From: Candidatus Hydrogenedentota bacterium
Lineage (GTDB): Bacteria > Hydrogenedentota > Hydrogenedentia > Hydrogenedentiales > GCA-2746185
Direction of reading: 5' to 3'
Length of the DNA stretch: 5,218 bases
Assembly (NCBI GenBank): GCA_012965445.1
Contig: DTSJ01000046.1
Span: 298 to 5,515 of the forward strand
In this document: positions 1 through 5,218 of the stretch, in pieces
How the letters are laid out: each line of letters opens with the position of its first letter
How positions within the stretch are numbered: position 1 is the stretch's first letter
Program-made: the position numbers and the translations under genes
The notes under the pieces: model-generated
Seen by the model: only the letters and a program-made list of their open reading frames with translations
Database searches by the model: none
What the model was told of the DNA's origin: nothing

Positions 1-88
1 GACAGTGGAGCGGTCGGAAAACCGAACTCAAAACACAGTCGTTCATTCTGAGCTATACCACCCACACTTTCGCCATGCGCGGAATCTG

Positions 89-97
89 TGATAAAAT
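89..97 (+). promoter_or_regulatory. Extended -10 promoter element for the dus gene
   Basis: The sequence TGATAAAAT reads as TG-n-TAAAAT. This is an extended -10 box with five of six matches to TATAAT. It lies 29 bp before the dus ATG, giving a short leader of roughly 20 nt. Any -35 box is poor: TTCGCC lies at 69-74 with 17-bp spacing, which is typical when the TG extension is present. The match is by eye to the sigma-70 consensus, and the housekeeping sigma factor of this organism is unknown. Confidence 0.4.
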
Positions 98-126
98 GAA
101 CTTCTCTTAGCCCAACGGATTTCCCT

Positions 127-1110
127 ATGTTCAAAATCGGCCCTCTTGAATTCAATCAACCCATCGCACTGGCACCCATGGAAGACGTGTCGGACATTCC
201 CTTTCGCCAAATATGCAAAGAACGCGGCGCAGACATCGTCTACACGGAATTCACCAACTGCGAAGCCCTCAGCCGAAATGTAAAACGCTCCATAGACAAA
301 ATCCAGATCACCGAACGAGAACGCCCCGTCGCAATCCAGCTCTACGGCAGCAACGGTGATTCCCTGGAAAGGGCCGCCGCAATCGCCGAAGAACTTGCGC
401 CCGACTACATCGACATTAACTGCGGATGCTGGGTCAAAAAAGTCGCGGGACGGGGCGACGGTGCAGGACTCCTCCGCGACCTCAACAAATTCGAGATGGT
501 CGTCAAATCTGTCATCAAAGGCACCTCCCTCCCAGTCACCGTCAAAACGCGCCTAGGGTGGGACGGCGACACAATCGTCATCGAAGACGTCGCCCGCATG
601 CTCGAAGCAAACGGTGTCCACGCCCTCACCGTCCATTGCCGTACCCGAAAACAAGGCTACACAGGGGACGCAGACTGGTCCTGGCTCCCGAAAATAAAAT
701 CCGTCACGCCGGATCTGCCCCTCATCGCAAACGGCGACATCGTCACTCCCGAAGACGTGAAATCTGTCCTCGACATGGGCTGCGACGGCGCCATGATCGG
801 ACGCGGCGCAATCAGCAACCCCTGGATTTTCGACGAAACCCATCATTTCCTAGAAACAGGCGAACACCTCCCCGAACCCACCTGCGAAGACCGCATAGAA
901 CTCTGCATCCGCCACCTCAAAGACAACGTCGAAAAACGCGGCGAGCAGCGCGGTGTCACCTCATTCCGGAAATTCTACACGCACTACCTCCACGGCATGC
1001 ACGGCTCCAGCAAAGTACGCATTGGCCTCATGCAGCACATCGAAGTCGTCCCCGTAGAAGCCGATCTCCGAAACTACATCGCCTCACTCTCCGAACATTC
1101 ACTCGCGTAG
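127..1110 (+). CDS. dusB: tRNA-dihydrouridine synthase, DusB type
   Basis: This is an FMN-dependent enzyme that reduces specific uridines in the tRNA D-loop to dihydrouridine in the cytoplasm, using NAD(P)H. The 327-aa protein has the usual full length. Visible Dus signatures are APMEDVSDIPFR at residues 16-27 (flavin site at the start of the TIM barrel), YTEF at 39-42, VAIQLYGS at 68-75, DINCGCWVKKV at 96-106 with the conserved catalytic-type cysteine C101, and TVKTRLGWD at 138-146 with K140. Further along are VHCR at 169-172 (H170, R172), ANGDI at 201-205 and IGRGA at 224-228 (phosphate binding). Residues from about 245 onward form the C-terminal helical tRNA-binding domain. The proline that normally follows C101 is tryptophan (W102). 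The ATG at 127 places the barrel start as in relatives, although the ribosome site is weak (GGAT at 118-121). The gene converges on the broken hydrolase gene, with the two stops adjacent. The Dus family is certain; the B subtype rests on the motif pattern. Confidence 0.95.
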   Translation: MFKIGPLEFNQPIALAPMEDVSDIPFRQICKERGADIVYTEFTNCEALSRNVKRSIDKIQITERERPVAIQLYGSNGDSLERAAAIAEELAPDYIDINCGCWVKKVAGRGDGAGLLRDLNKFEMVVKSVIKGTSLPVTVKTRLGWDGDTIVIEDVARMLEANGVHALTVHCRTRKQGYTGDADWSWLPKIKSVTPDLPLIANGDIVTPEDVKSVLDMGCDGAMIGRGAISNPWIFDETHHFLETGEHLPEPTCEDRIELCIRHLKDNVEKRGEQRGVTSFRKFYTHYLHGMHGSSKVRIGLMQHIEVVPVEADLRNYIASLSEHSLA

Positions 1111-2639
1111 TCAATCCGCCGCGGCAATAAGATCCTCGATGTGCATCAGCACAATGTTACCTACACGATCATAGTTCGACAATATAATCAGGCTCCACCC
1201 ATCGTCAGGATACAGCCGCACAGCCGTACTCACGCCGGGTGTAGCACCCCGGTGCCCAACTTCGCGATGTCCCTTGCCAGCAACCACATCCATCGTGTAT
1301 CCGTACTCCGTCGTCGTCCCGCGCACGCACTTCGACCTGCCCCATCATTATCCGCTGCGTCATTTCCTCAGACAACAGCCTGTTCGTACGCAGTGCCTCC
1401 ATGAACAAGAACATGTCCTTCGCAGTTGACCAGCCGCTCCCAGCGGGGGTTTAGATTTCTTTTACCGTCCACTGCGCGGCGTTCCGCAGCGGATGTGCCC
1501 AACGTGGACAACGATGAATAGGGAGTAACAAGTCCAGGATCCCCGTCAACCGTATCCGTACCCGTATTCTCCATCCCCGCCTTCGCAAAAATATGATCAG
1601 CGATGTATTTGGGCCAAGTTTCTTTACTCGCCCGTTCGACGATCACTCCCAGCAGATCGATGCCTTCATTCGTGTAGTCGTAGCTGCCCAGCGGCTCAAA
1701 GTCATCATAGTTCCCAAGATTCAGACGCTTGATATACTTCAACTGAGTCTGCAAAAGATCGTCCACACTCCGGCCCTTCGCTGCATCCCGATTGTAACGA
1801 GGATAATCATCCAGCTCGATCCCCGACTGATGCGTAAGCAACTGATGAATCGTCACTTTCTTCCCGATATGCTTGGGATACTCGGGTATGTATTTCGACA
1901 TCTTGTCGTCGAATTTCAGTTTCCCGGCCTCAGCCAGCTGGGCAATCGCTACCCCGGTAAACATCTTCGTAACAGATGCCAGCTTGAATCTCGAATCCAG
2001 CGACATCGTTCTGTTCGTCGAACGATTCTCGAAGCCATAGGCCCCTTCAAACACGATTTTCCCGTCGCGTGCAAGCAGGACCGCACCGGAGAAGATGTCT
2101 GCATCAGCCATTCTGGTCAAATAGGAATCAAGGTATTCGCCAATCGCTTCGGGAAATTCCATCTCCGGTTTCAGCAATGGCCGAACCCAGCGCAGGACAC
2201 TGTGTCCCGTAACCCGGTACGGAGCGACACCCTCAAGGCGCAATATAACTCCGATCCACGCTCTCGAAACATCGCCGTACAGCCACACGATCTCCGCGGT
2301 TCGTTGACCCAACGTCCTGTGCTCGATCGAATGAAACGAAAGTGGTCCCCTCTCTCTGTACACCCCCGCCCAGTAAGTCGCCACAGCGCGATCCCCTCCA
2401 CGCTGCTCGATGGTTTTTGGGATGAAAGAATCGCTCACAAACCCGATGATAGAGTCCAGACTCCCACTGTTGAAGGCGTTGAGAAGCTCACCTGTTCGCT
2501 GGCCCAGGGGTGTATCCGGCAGCGTCCCGGATACCTCCTGTGCATCTGCACACCTCGGCACGACCAGACATACAGCCGCCACCGAGCAAAGCATCGTTGA
2601 GAAAATTGAACGTGTCGAAGTGTGAATCGGGATATTCAA
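1111..2639 (-). pseudogene. Serine beta-lactamase-like hydrolase (class C/PBP4*-like), two frameshifts
   Basis: This would be an exported serine hydrolase of the beta-lactamase/D-Ala-D-Ala carboxypeptidase fold; the substrate is not predictable. Reading from the TTG at 2639 and correcting two +1 shifts gives about 508 aa. Residues 1-34 are a signal peptide with cleavage likely after ADA (31-33). Residues ~42-152 look like a small NTF2/SnoaL-type domain (the AFNSGSLDSI pattern). Residues ~165-508 are the hydrolase domain, with SVTK at 222-225 (nucleophile S222, K225), YTN at 322-324 and HRG at 462-464, so all three active-site motifs survive. The first shift is near 1445-1449, where the upstream frame runs on into unrelated residues while the next frame continues with PAGSGWSTAKDMF. 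The second is near 1318-1330, after which the third frame supplies the GHRGATPG and LSNYD region up to the stop at 1111. Upstream of the shifts the frame is intact, so the damage is recent or a sequencing/assembly error. As written, the first frame ends at 1368 and lacks the HxG motif. Confidence 0.85.
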
Positions 2640-2651
2640 GAGATCTCTCCT
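2637..2651 (-). promoter_or_regulatory. Ribosome binding site and TTG start of the hydrolase gene
   Basis: On the minus strand AGGAGAG (2651-2645) precedes TTG (2639-2637). The AGGAG core is 7 nt from that codon. The reading frame stays open 87 bp further, to an ATG at 2726, but that start would add 29 residues rich in His, Arg and Cys ahead of the signal peptide and has no such site. The TTG start puts a short basic segment directly before the hydrophobic core at about residues 16-28, as expected for a Sec signal peptide. Confidence 0.75.
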
Positions 2652-2680
2652 GCGTGATTGGCTACAATGTCTTAATCGGA

Positions 2681-2720
2681 CGTGCAAACACCACAAATGG
2701 TTTGCATGAATCGTACAAAC
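2681..2720. repeat. Cluster of three CRTRCAAAC elements, operator-like
   Basis: Three 9-bp elements lie in the divergent intergenic region: CGTGCAAAC at 2681-2689 (+), CATGCAAAC at 2708-2700 (-) and CGTACAAAC at 2712-2720 (+). The first two form an inverted repeat with a 10-bp centre (TGCAAAC/GTTTGCA is exact). The first and third are direct repeats whose starts are 31 bp apart, close to three helical turns. The cluster lies about 40-80 bp upstream of the hydrolase TTG start and 80-120 bp upstream of the promoter for the lipoprotein gene. Binding by a dimeric regulator is inference; a hairpin in the hydrolase leader RNA is the alternative. Confidence 0.4.
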
Positions 2721-2801
2721 GGTCATGCGCTATCCTGCCCGAACAACCGCAATCCTTACCCCATCAACCCATCGCCCCTCTGGTTTTGCTCCCATCGACC
2801 G

Positions 2802-2810
2802 TGCTATTAT
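2802..2810 (+). promoter_or_regulatory. Extended -10 promoter element for the lipoprotein/TPR unit
   Basis: TGCTATTAT reads as TG-n-TATTAT, an extended -10 box with five of six matches to TATAAT. It lies 45 bp before the lipoprotein ATG. The predicted start near 2817 gives a leader of about 40 nt that contains the ribosome site AGAAGGGA (2840-2847). No good -35 box is present; TGGTTT at 2781-2786 is the nearest. This is the same architecture as the element in front of dus. Confidence 0.45.
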
Positions 2811-2855
2811 TAGCAGGATTTCGGTGGGTACAACCAATGAGAAGGGACTTTTCAC

Positions 2856-3356
2856 ATGATTCGTTCGTTTACGTTTGCCATGATTCTAAGCATGACTCTT
2901 ACGGCATGCCAGGGCAATCCCTTCAAACGTACTCAGGAGGGCGGCGACGAACTCTTTGATGATTCTCTTCTGGCTCCCGTCGGCCTTCAAGCATCCCCGG
3001 CGCAGCGATTCCCGGATGTACCGCTCCCGGTAAATGCCAAAGAAGACGCCGATCGCACCTATGTTTTCGAGTCAAAATCGATCCAGATCGGACGTATGGT
3101 CTACACCATTAAAGAACCCATAAATGATGTCGCCCAGTTCTACATTCGCGAATGCCAGAATATCGGCTGGACCATGGACAGCGCCCTGCAGGCCCAGGGA
3201 ATAACTCTCATTTTCAATCGACCCGGTAAACGCCTCGTCGTATCGGTTACCTCATCGGGACTGTCGAACCGAGGCTCATTGCTCATCTTGAATTATACCC
3301 CGTACTTCGACTCAACCATTCTGGACACAAATTCAATTCAGTCATCACCACTTTAG
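2856..3356 (+). CDS. Small predicted lipoprotein of unknown function
   Basis: The 166-aa protein starts with a lipoprotein signal peptide: basic R3, a hydrophobic core at residues 5-16, and lipobox LTAC at 15-18, with lipidation expected on C18. The +2 residue is Gln rather than Asp, so by the Proteobacterial Lol rule it would go to the outer membrane. Residues 19-52 look like a flexible linker. Residues ~53-147 form one small alpha/beta domain: strands around RTYVFES (67-73) and IGRMVYTI (78-85), a helix at 88-100 (INDVAQFYIRECQ), NIGW at 102-105, and strands at GITLIF (115-120) and RLVVSVTSS (126-134). The order strand-helix-GW-strand-strand recalls small domains found repeatedly in bacterial lipoproteins, but I cannot name the family. 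The start is supported by AGAAGGGA 8 nt upstream. The TPR gene follows after 39 bp, so co-transcription is likely. Confidence 0.85.
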   Translation: MIRSFTFAMILSMTLTACQGNPFKRTQEGGDELFDDSLLAPVGLQASPAQRFPDVPLPVNAKEDADRTYVFESKSIQIGRMVYTIKEPINDVAQFYIRECQNIGWTMDSALQAQGITLIFNRPGKRLVVSVTSSGLSNRGSLLILNYTPYFDSTILDTNSIQSSPL

Positions 3357-3395
3357 CCAAATCATTCTGAATCAAGATATACAATCGGAGTACCC

Positions 3396-4100
3396 ATGAC
3401 CAAAACGCACCACCACAATGAAGAACCTGAAAGCGATCAGCAGTCTCTCGTAAACCACGCAAAAGAAAACCCCATGCTATACGTCGGAGGCATCGCGGTC
3501 ATCGCATTCGTCGTCATCGCGACGCTACTGTTTAGGCTCAACAGCGATCTGAAATCACGCGATCAGGCATCAGTCTTCGCCGCCGCACTGGACATAGAAG
3601 ACCCCATGGAGAAAATGGAAGCCCTGGGCGAAATCACGAAAGACAGCTCAAAGTACATCGCCGAAGTCCTGTATATGCACGGTCATGCCGCTATGGAATC
3701 CGAAGACTACGAGACAGCAAAAGCGTCCTTCACAACGCTCCGAGATAAGCACCCGGGCTTCGAATTCACGCCCGATGGGGTCGAAGCTCTCGGTGCAATT
3801 CACGAAATTAACAGCGACTACGAAGCCGCCATCGCCGTTTACAAAGATATCCAGGCTACCTGGCCCGATTCATTCGCAGCACGCAGACAGCCCTTCAACA
3901 TCGCCCGATGCCACGAAGAAAACGACAATCCCGATGAAGCCCTCGCGGCCTACCAGGATCAGCTGCAAACCTTCCCCGGCTCCAATGTTGCCGCACATGC
4001 CCAGCAAAAACTCGACCAGCTTCGCGCCAAGAACCCAACCCTTGCGCTGTCGCCCGTCGAAACCCCACTCTTGGAAGCTGCACCAGATACGACGAACTAA
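3396..4100 (+). CDS. Membrane-anchored TPR protein, YfgM-like
   Basis: The 234-aa protein has a hydrophilic N-terminus with a His cluster (residues 5-7), one transmembrane helix at about 28-46 (MLYVGGIAVIAFVVIATLL), and a helical C-terminal part with tetratricopeptide repeats. TPR units can be seen at about 87-119 (pattern AEVLYMHGHAAMESEDYETA, then F and HPG), 125-158 (ALGAIHEINSDYEAAIAVY, then WPDS) and 162-195 (FNIARCHEENDNPDEALAAY, then FPGS). The tail at 212-234 is low-complexity and Pro-rich. This layout matches the TPR_21/YfgM-type anchored proteins, which act as interaction partners of envelope assembly or secretion machinery; the specific role here is not shown. The N-terminus is probably cytoplasmic and the repeats periplasmic. 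The ATG has CGGAG (3386-3390) 5 nt upstream. The lipoprotein immediately ahead supports an envelope role. Confidence 0.85.
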   Translation: MTKTHHHNEEPESDQQSLVNHAKENPMLYVGGIAVIAFVVIATLLFRLNSDLKSRDQASVFAAALDIEDPMEKMEALGEITKDSSKYIAEVLYMHGHAAMESEDYETAKASFTTLRDKHPGFEFTPDGVEALGAIHEINSDYEAAIAVYKDIQATWPDSFAARRQPFNIARCHEENDNPDEALAAYQDQLQTFPGSNVAAHAQQKLDQLRAKNPTLALSPVETPLLEAAPDTTN

Positions 4101-4169
4101 CTCGATAGTCACTCCCGTACATTCGGGTCGCTCCGTACCCAAAAGTTACACCGAAACTTCTGGCGTAGC

Positions 4170-4325
4170 CTAATCGTTGTCCGAATCCTGCCGTTCCCCC
4201 GGCGAAGCATCCGAGGGATGACTGTCCTTGGACTTCCGCAACCAGAAAGCATAGACCAGTGTGTACAGTCCCCCAGCTACTCCGAGCACAAGCATCAATT
4301 TCGAAACAGTATCAAAAGATCCCAT
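4170..4325 (-). CDS. 51-aa single-TM protein, unrecognised
   Basis: This short frame runs from ATG at 4325 to TAG at 4170. It encodes a hydrophobic helix at about residues 9-29 (KLMLVLGVAGGLYTLVYAFW), followed by a basic patch (LRKSK, 29-33) and a hydrophilic, acidic tail ending DSDND. The positive patch right after the helix predicts N-out/C-in orientation. An AAGGCGGAG stretch lies just before the ATG and can serve as the ribosome site. The gene follows the 56-aa gene after 27 bp on the same strand, which argues it is the last gene of the RNase unit. The shape (about 50 aa, one helix, polar C-tail) resembles CcmD-type assembly subunits, but I see no diagnostic residues and no ccm genes here. 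The coding call rests on the ribosome site, the helix and the spacing. Confidence 0.6.
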   Translation of the reverse strand: MGSFDTVSKLMLVLGVAGGLYTLVYAFWLRKSKDSHPSDASPGERQDSDND

Positions 4326-4352
4326 CAGCTCCGCCTTTGCCGATGATGCTGA

Positions 4353-4523
4353 TTAAAAAGGTGAATCATCATCGCCTGATCCCAGCCCCATGCGTTTATG
4401 CAGCTCGTCATACTTCACCTGTTTACGCTGATGAACGAGCCGCTCAATCAGTACCGTACACACCACCAGCCCGACCCCTATCATGCCCAACGCGAGCACC
4501 CACATCAGCACTTCTTTCAGCAT
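4353..4523 (-). CDS. 56-aa single-TM protein, unrecognised
   Basis: The protein has one long hydrophobic helix at about residues 5-26 (VLMWVLALGMIGVGLVVCTV), then a basic amphipathic stretch (IERLVHQRKQVKYDELHKRM, 27-46) and an acidic end (GDDDSPF). The strong basic segment after the helix predicts a cytoplasmic C-terminus. I start it at the ATG at 4523 because GGAGG (4536-4532) lies 8 nt before it; a TTG at 4544 would add seven residues and overlap that site. The gene begins 27 bp after the RNase E/G stop on the same strand and is probably translated from the same transcript. No family is recognised. A membrane tether or partner for the upstream RNase is possible but is only inference from position. 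Confidence 0.72.
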   Translation of the reverse strand: MLKEVLMWVLALGMIGVGLVVCTVLIERLVHQRKQVKYDELHKRMGLGSGDDDSPF

Positions 4524-4531
4524 AATTGAGT

Positions 4532-4536
4532 CCTCC
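4532..4536 (-). promoter_or_regulatory. Shine-Dalgarno site that fixes the start of the 56-aa gene
   Basis: On the minus strand GGAGG lies 8 nt before the ATG at 4523. It is one of the strongest ribosome sites in the window. It sits within the 27-bp gap after the RNase stop, so the small gene has its own initiation signal. Confidence 0.7.
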
Positions 4537-4550
4537 GGCATCAATCCATT

Positions 4551-5218
4551 CTAATTCAAGCTCGAAATCTCGTGGCGCGTGCGTGAACTCAGAACCTTCG
4601 TATCATGGACATGAAAATCTGACACGGATTCGATAGACACTTCCCTGTCGAATCGCGTCAATACATCGTCGAGAAGGTCCTTGTTCTCGTTGCGCAATCG
4701 CCGCGCAACATCCGGATGCACCTGTAAAACGACCCGTTTCTCCTTCGATTTGCAGAATAACTTCTGCAAGCCGCGCAGTGTATCGAAAGTCACCGTCGTC
4801 ACAGAGCGTACAACACCGCTCCCTTCGCAGTAAGGACACGGCTGCGACAACGCCGCAACAAGATTATGCTTCACCCGTTTCCGCGTCATCTCGATCATGC
4901 CCAGCTCGCCCACATCAGACACTGTCGTCTTGGCATGGTCGGAGCGAAGTGCATTTTGACACTGCCTCAGTAGTTTTTTTCGGTTCGTCTGGTACTCCAT
5001 ATCAATGAAGTCGACCACGATTATTCCGCCCAGGTCCCGCAGCCGCATCTGTCGCGCGATTTCGTCCGCGGCCTCGATATTCGTCTTGAACACGGTATCC
5101 TCAAGATTTTTCTTGCCCGTAAACTTTCCCGTATTCACATCAATCGCGATCAACGCTTCAGTCTGATCGATACAGATATGCCCGCCGCTTTTAAGGAACA
5201 CCTTGCGATCCAGCGCCT
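4551..5218 (-). CDS. rng: Ribonuclease E/G, C-terminal part (5' end beyond window)
   Basis: This is an endoribonuclease of the RNase E/G family, acting in rRNA maturation and mRNA decay. Only 221 codons are inside the window; the frame is open to the right edge, with LDRKVFLKSGG at the start. The catalytic domain is clear: DQTEALIAIDVNTGKF carries the first metal-binding Asp and the Asn (D of AIDVN near 5141, equivalent to E. coli RNase E D303 and N305), and IIVVDFIDM carries the second Asp (equivalent to D346). MTRKRV follows, then the zinc-link CPYC motif (about 4838-4827), which in the family joins the subunits. The remainder is the small domain, with LQVHPDVARRL. The protein ends about 90 residues after CPYC and has no long Arg/Pro-rich scaffold, so it resembles RNase G or the core of RNase E. 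The choice between rng and rne cannot be settled here. Two tiny membrane-protein genes follow on the same strand. Confidence 0.93.
   Translation of the reverse strand, partial: ALDRKVFLKSGGHICIDQTEALIAIDVNTGKFTGKKNLEDTVFKTNIEAADEIARQMRLRDLGGIIVVDFIDMEYQTNRKKLLRQCQNALRSDHAKTTVSDVGELGMIEMTRKRVKHNLVAALSQPCPYCEGSGVVRSVTTVTFDTLRGLQKLFCKSKEKRVVLQVHPDVARRLRNENKDLLDDVLTRFDREVSIESVSDFHVHDTKVLSSRTRHEISSLN

Noticed and set aside
1..66. Reverse strand begins GGGTGGTATAGCTCAG, like the 5' end of a tRNA
   Set aside because: No matching D-stem, anticodon stem or T-arm (GGTTCRA) occurs at the right distances, and the 3' acceptor would lie outside the window. I judge it a chance resemblance, though a tRNA scan with flanking sequence would settle it.
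1..110. Open frames on the plus strand that could be the tail of an upstream gene
   Set aside because: All three plus frames are open from base 1 (stops at 49-51, 88-90 and 108-110), and none shows a recognisable C-terminus, so no choice is possible.
426..1130. 234-codon Arg/Pro-rich open frame inside dus
   Set aside because: It overlaps the well-supported Dus gene in another frame. Its composition is that of a shadow frame caused by C-rich third positions.
1321..1450. Programmed ribosomal frameshifting as an explanation for the broken hydrolase
   Set aside because: Two +1 events within about 120 bp would be needed, there is no known slippery codon plus stop arrangement, and beta-lactamase relatives are not known to use it. 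Mutation or sequence error is simpler.
1593..2600. 335-codon plus-strand open frame opposite the hydrolase
   Set aside because: It is antisense to clear beta-lactamase motifs, has no family pattern and no ribosome site, and is a shadow frame.
2510..2959. 149-codon plus-strand frame covering the divergent intergenic region
   Set aside because: It starts inside the hydrolase gene and ends inside the lipoprotein gene in a different frame, and its composition is not protein-like.
3870..4142. Minus-strand open frames of 75-90 codons opposite the TPR gene
   Set aside because: They are antisense to clear TPR repeats and lack a plausible start signal or any domain pattern.
4101..4169. Possible bidirectional terminator between the convergent TPR and 51-aa genes
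   Set aside because: The only hairpins are weak: CCCG/CGGG at 4114-4127 with a 6-nt loop, and AAGTT/AACTT at 4143-4159 with a 7-nt loop. Neither has a real U-tract outside the stem, so I do not call a terminator.

Overview
The window comes from a bacterial chromosome of moderate GC content. One predicted lipoprotein, one Sec-exported hydrolase and one anchored TPR protein suggest a cell with an outer membrane. I cannot name the phylum with confidence. The Dus protein carries APMED and CGCW motif variants that I associate with Bacteroidota-like and related DusB branches rather than Proteobacteria. The other genes would fit a little-studied Gram-negative lineage such as Hydrogenedentota or the Planctomycetota/PVC group. 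This is a guess.

Layout. (1) Positions 1-126 hold a leader with a likely extended -10 promoter. (2) Positions 127-1110 (+) encode a complete DusB-type tRNA-dihydrouridine synthase. (3) Positions 1111-2639 (-) hold a serine beta-lactamase-like hydrolase with a signal peptide and an extra N-terminal domain, broken near its 3' end by two +1 frameshifts; its stop codon abuts the dus stop with no gap. (4) Positions 2640-2855 are a divergent intergenic region with three copies of a 9-bp CRTRCAAAC-type element and an extended -10 promoter facing right. (5) Positions 2856-3356 and 3396-4100 (+) form a two-gene unit: a small lipoprotein and a TM-anchored TPR protein. (6) Positions 4101-4169 are a short convergent gap. 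(7) On the minus strand, reading leftward from the right edge, are the 3' part of an RNase E/G gene (5218-4551) and then two very small single-TM protein genes (56 and 51 aa), each preceded by a 27-bp gap. The last of these falls outside the longer ORFs and was found by translating the gap.

How the genes relate. Two are RNA-metabolism housekeeping genes (tRNA modification and RNA processing/decay). The lipoprotein/TPR pair is probably envelope-associated. The hydrolase looks like an accessory gene that is decaying or was mis-assembled. I see no CRISPR array, insertion sequence, integrase, rRNA or convincing tRNA. The least explained items are the two tiny membrane proteins behind the RNase gene and the repeated element in front of the hydrolase; nothing here amounts to a clearly new defence or metabolic system.
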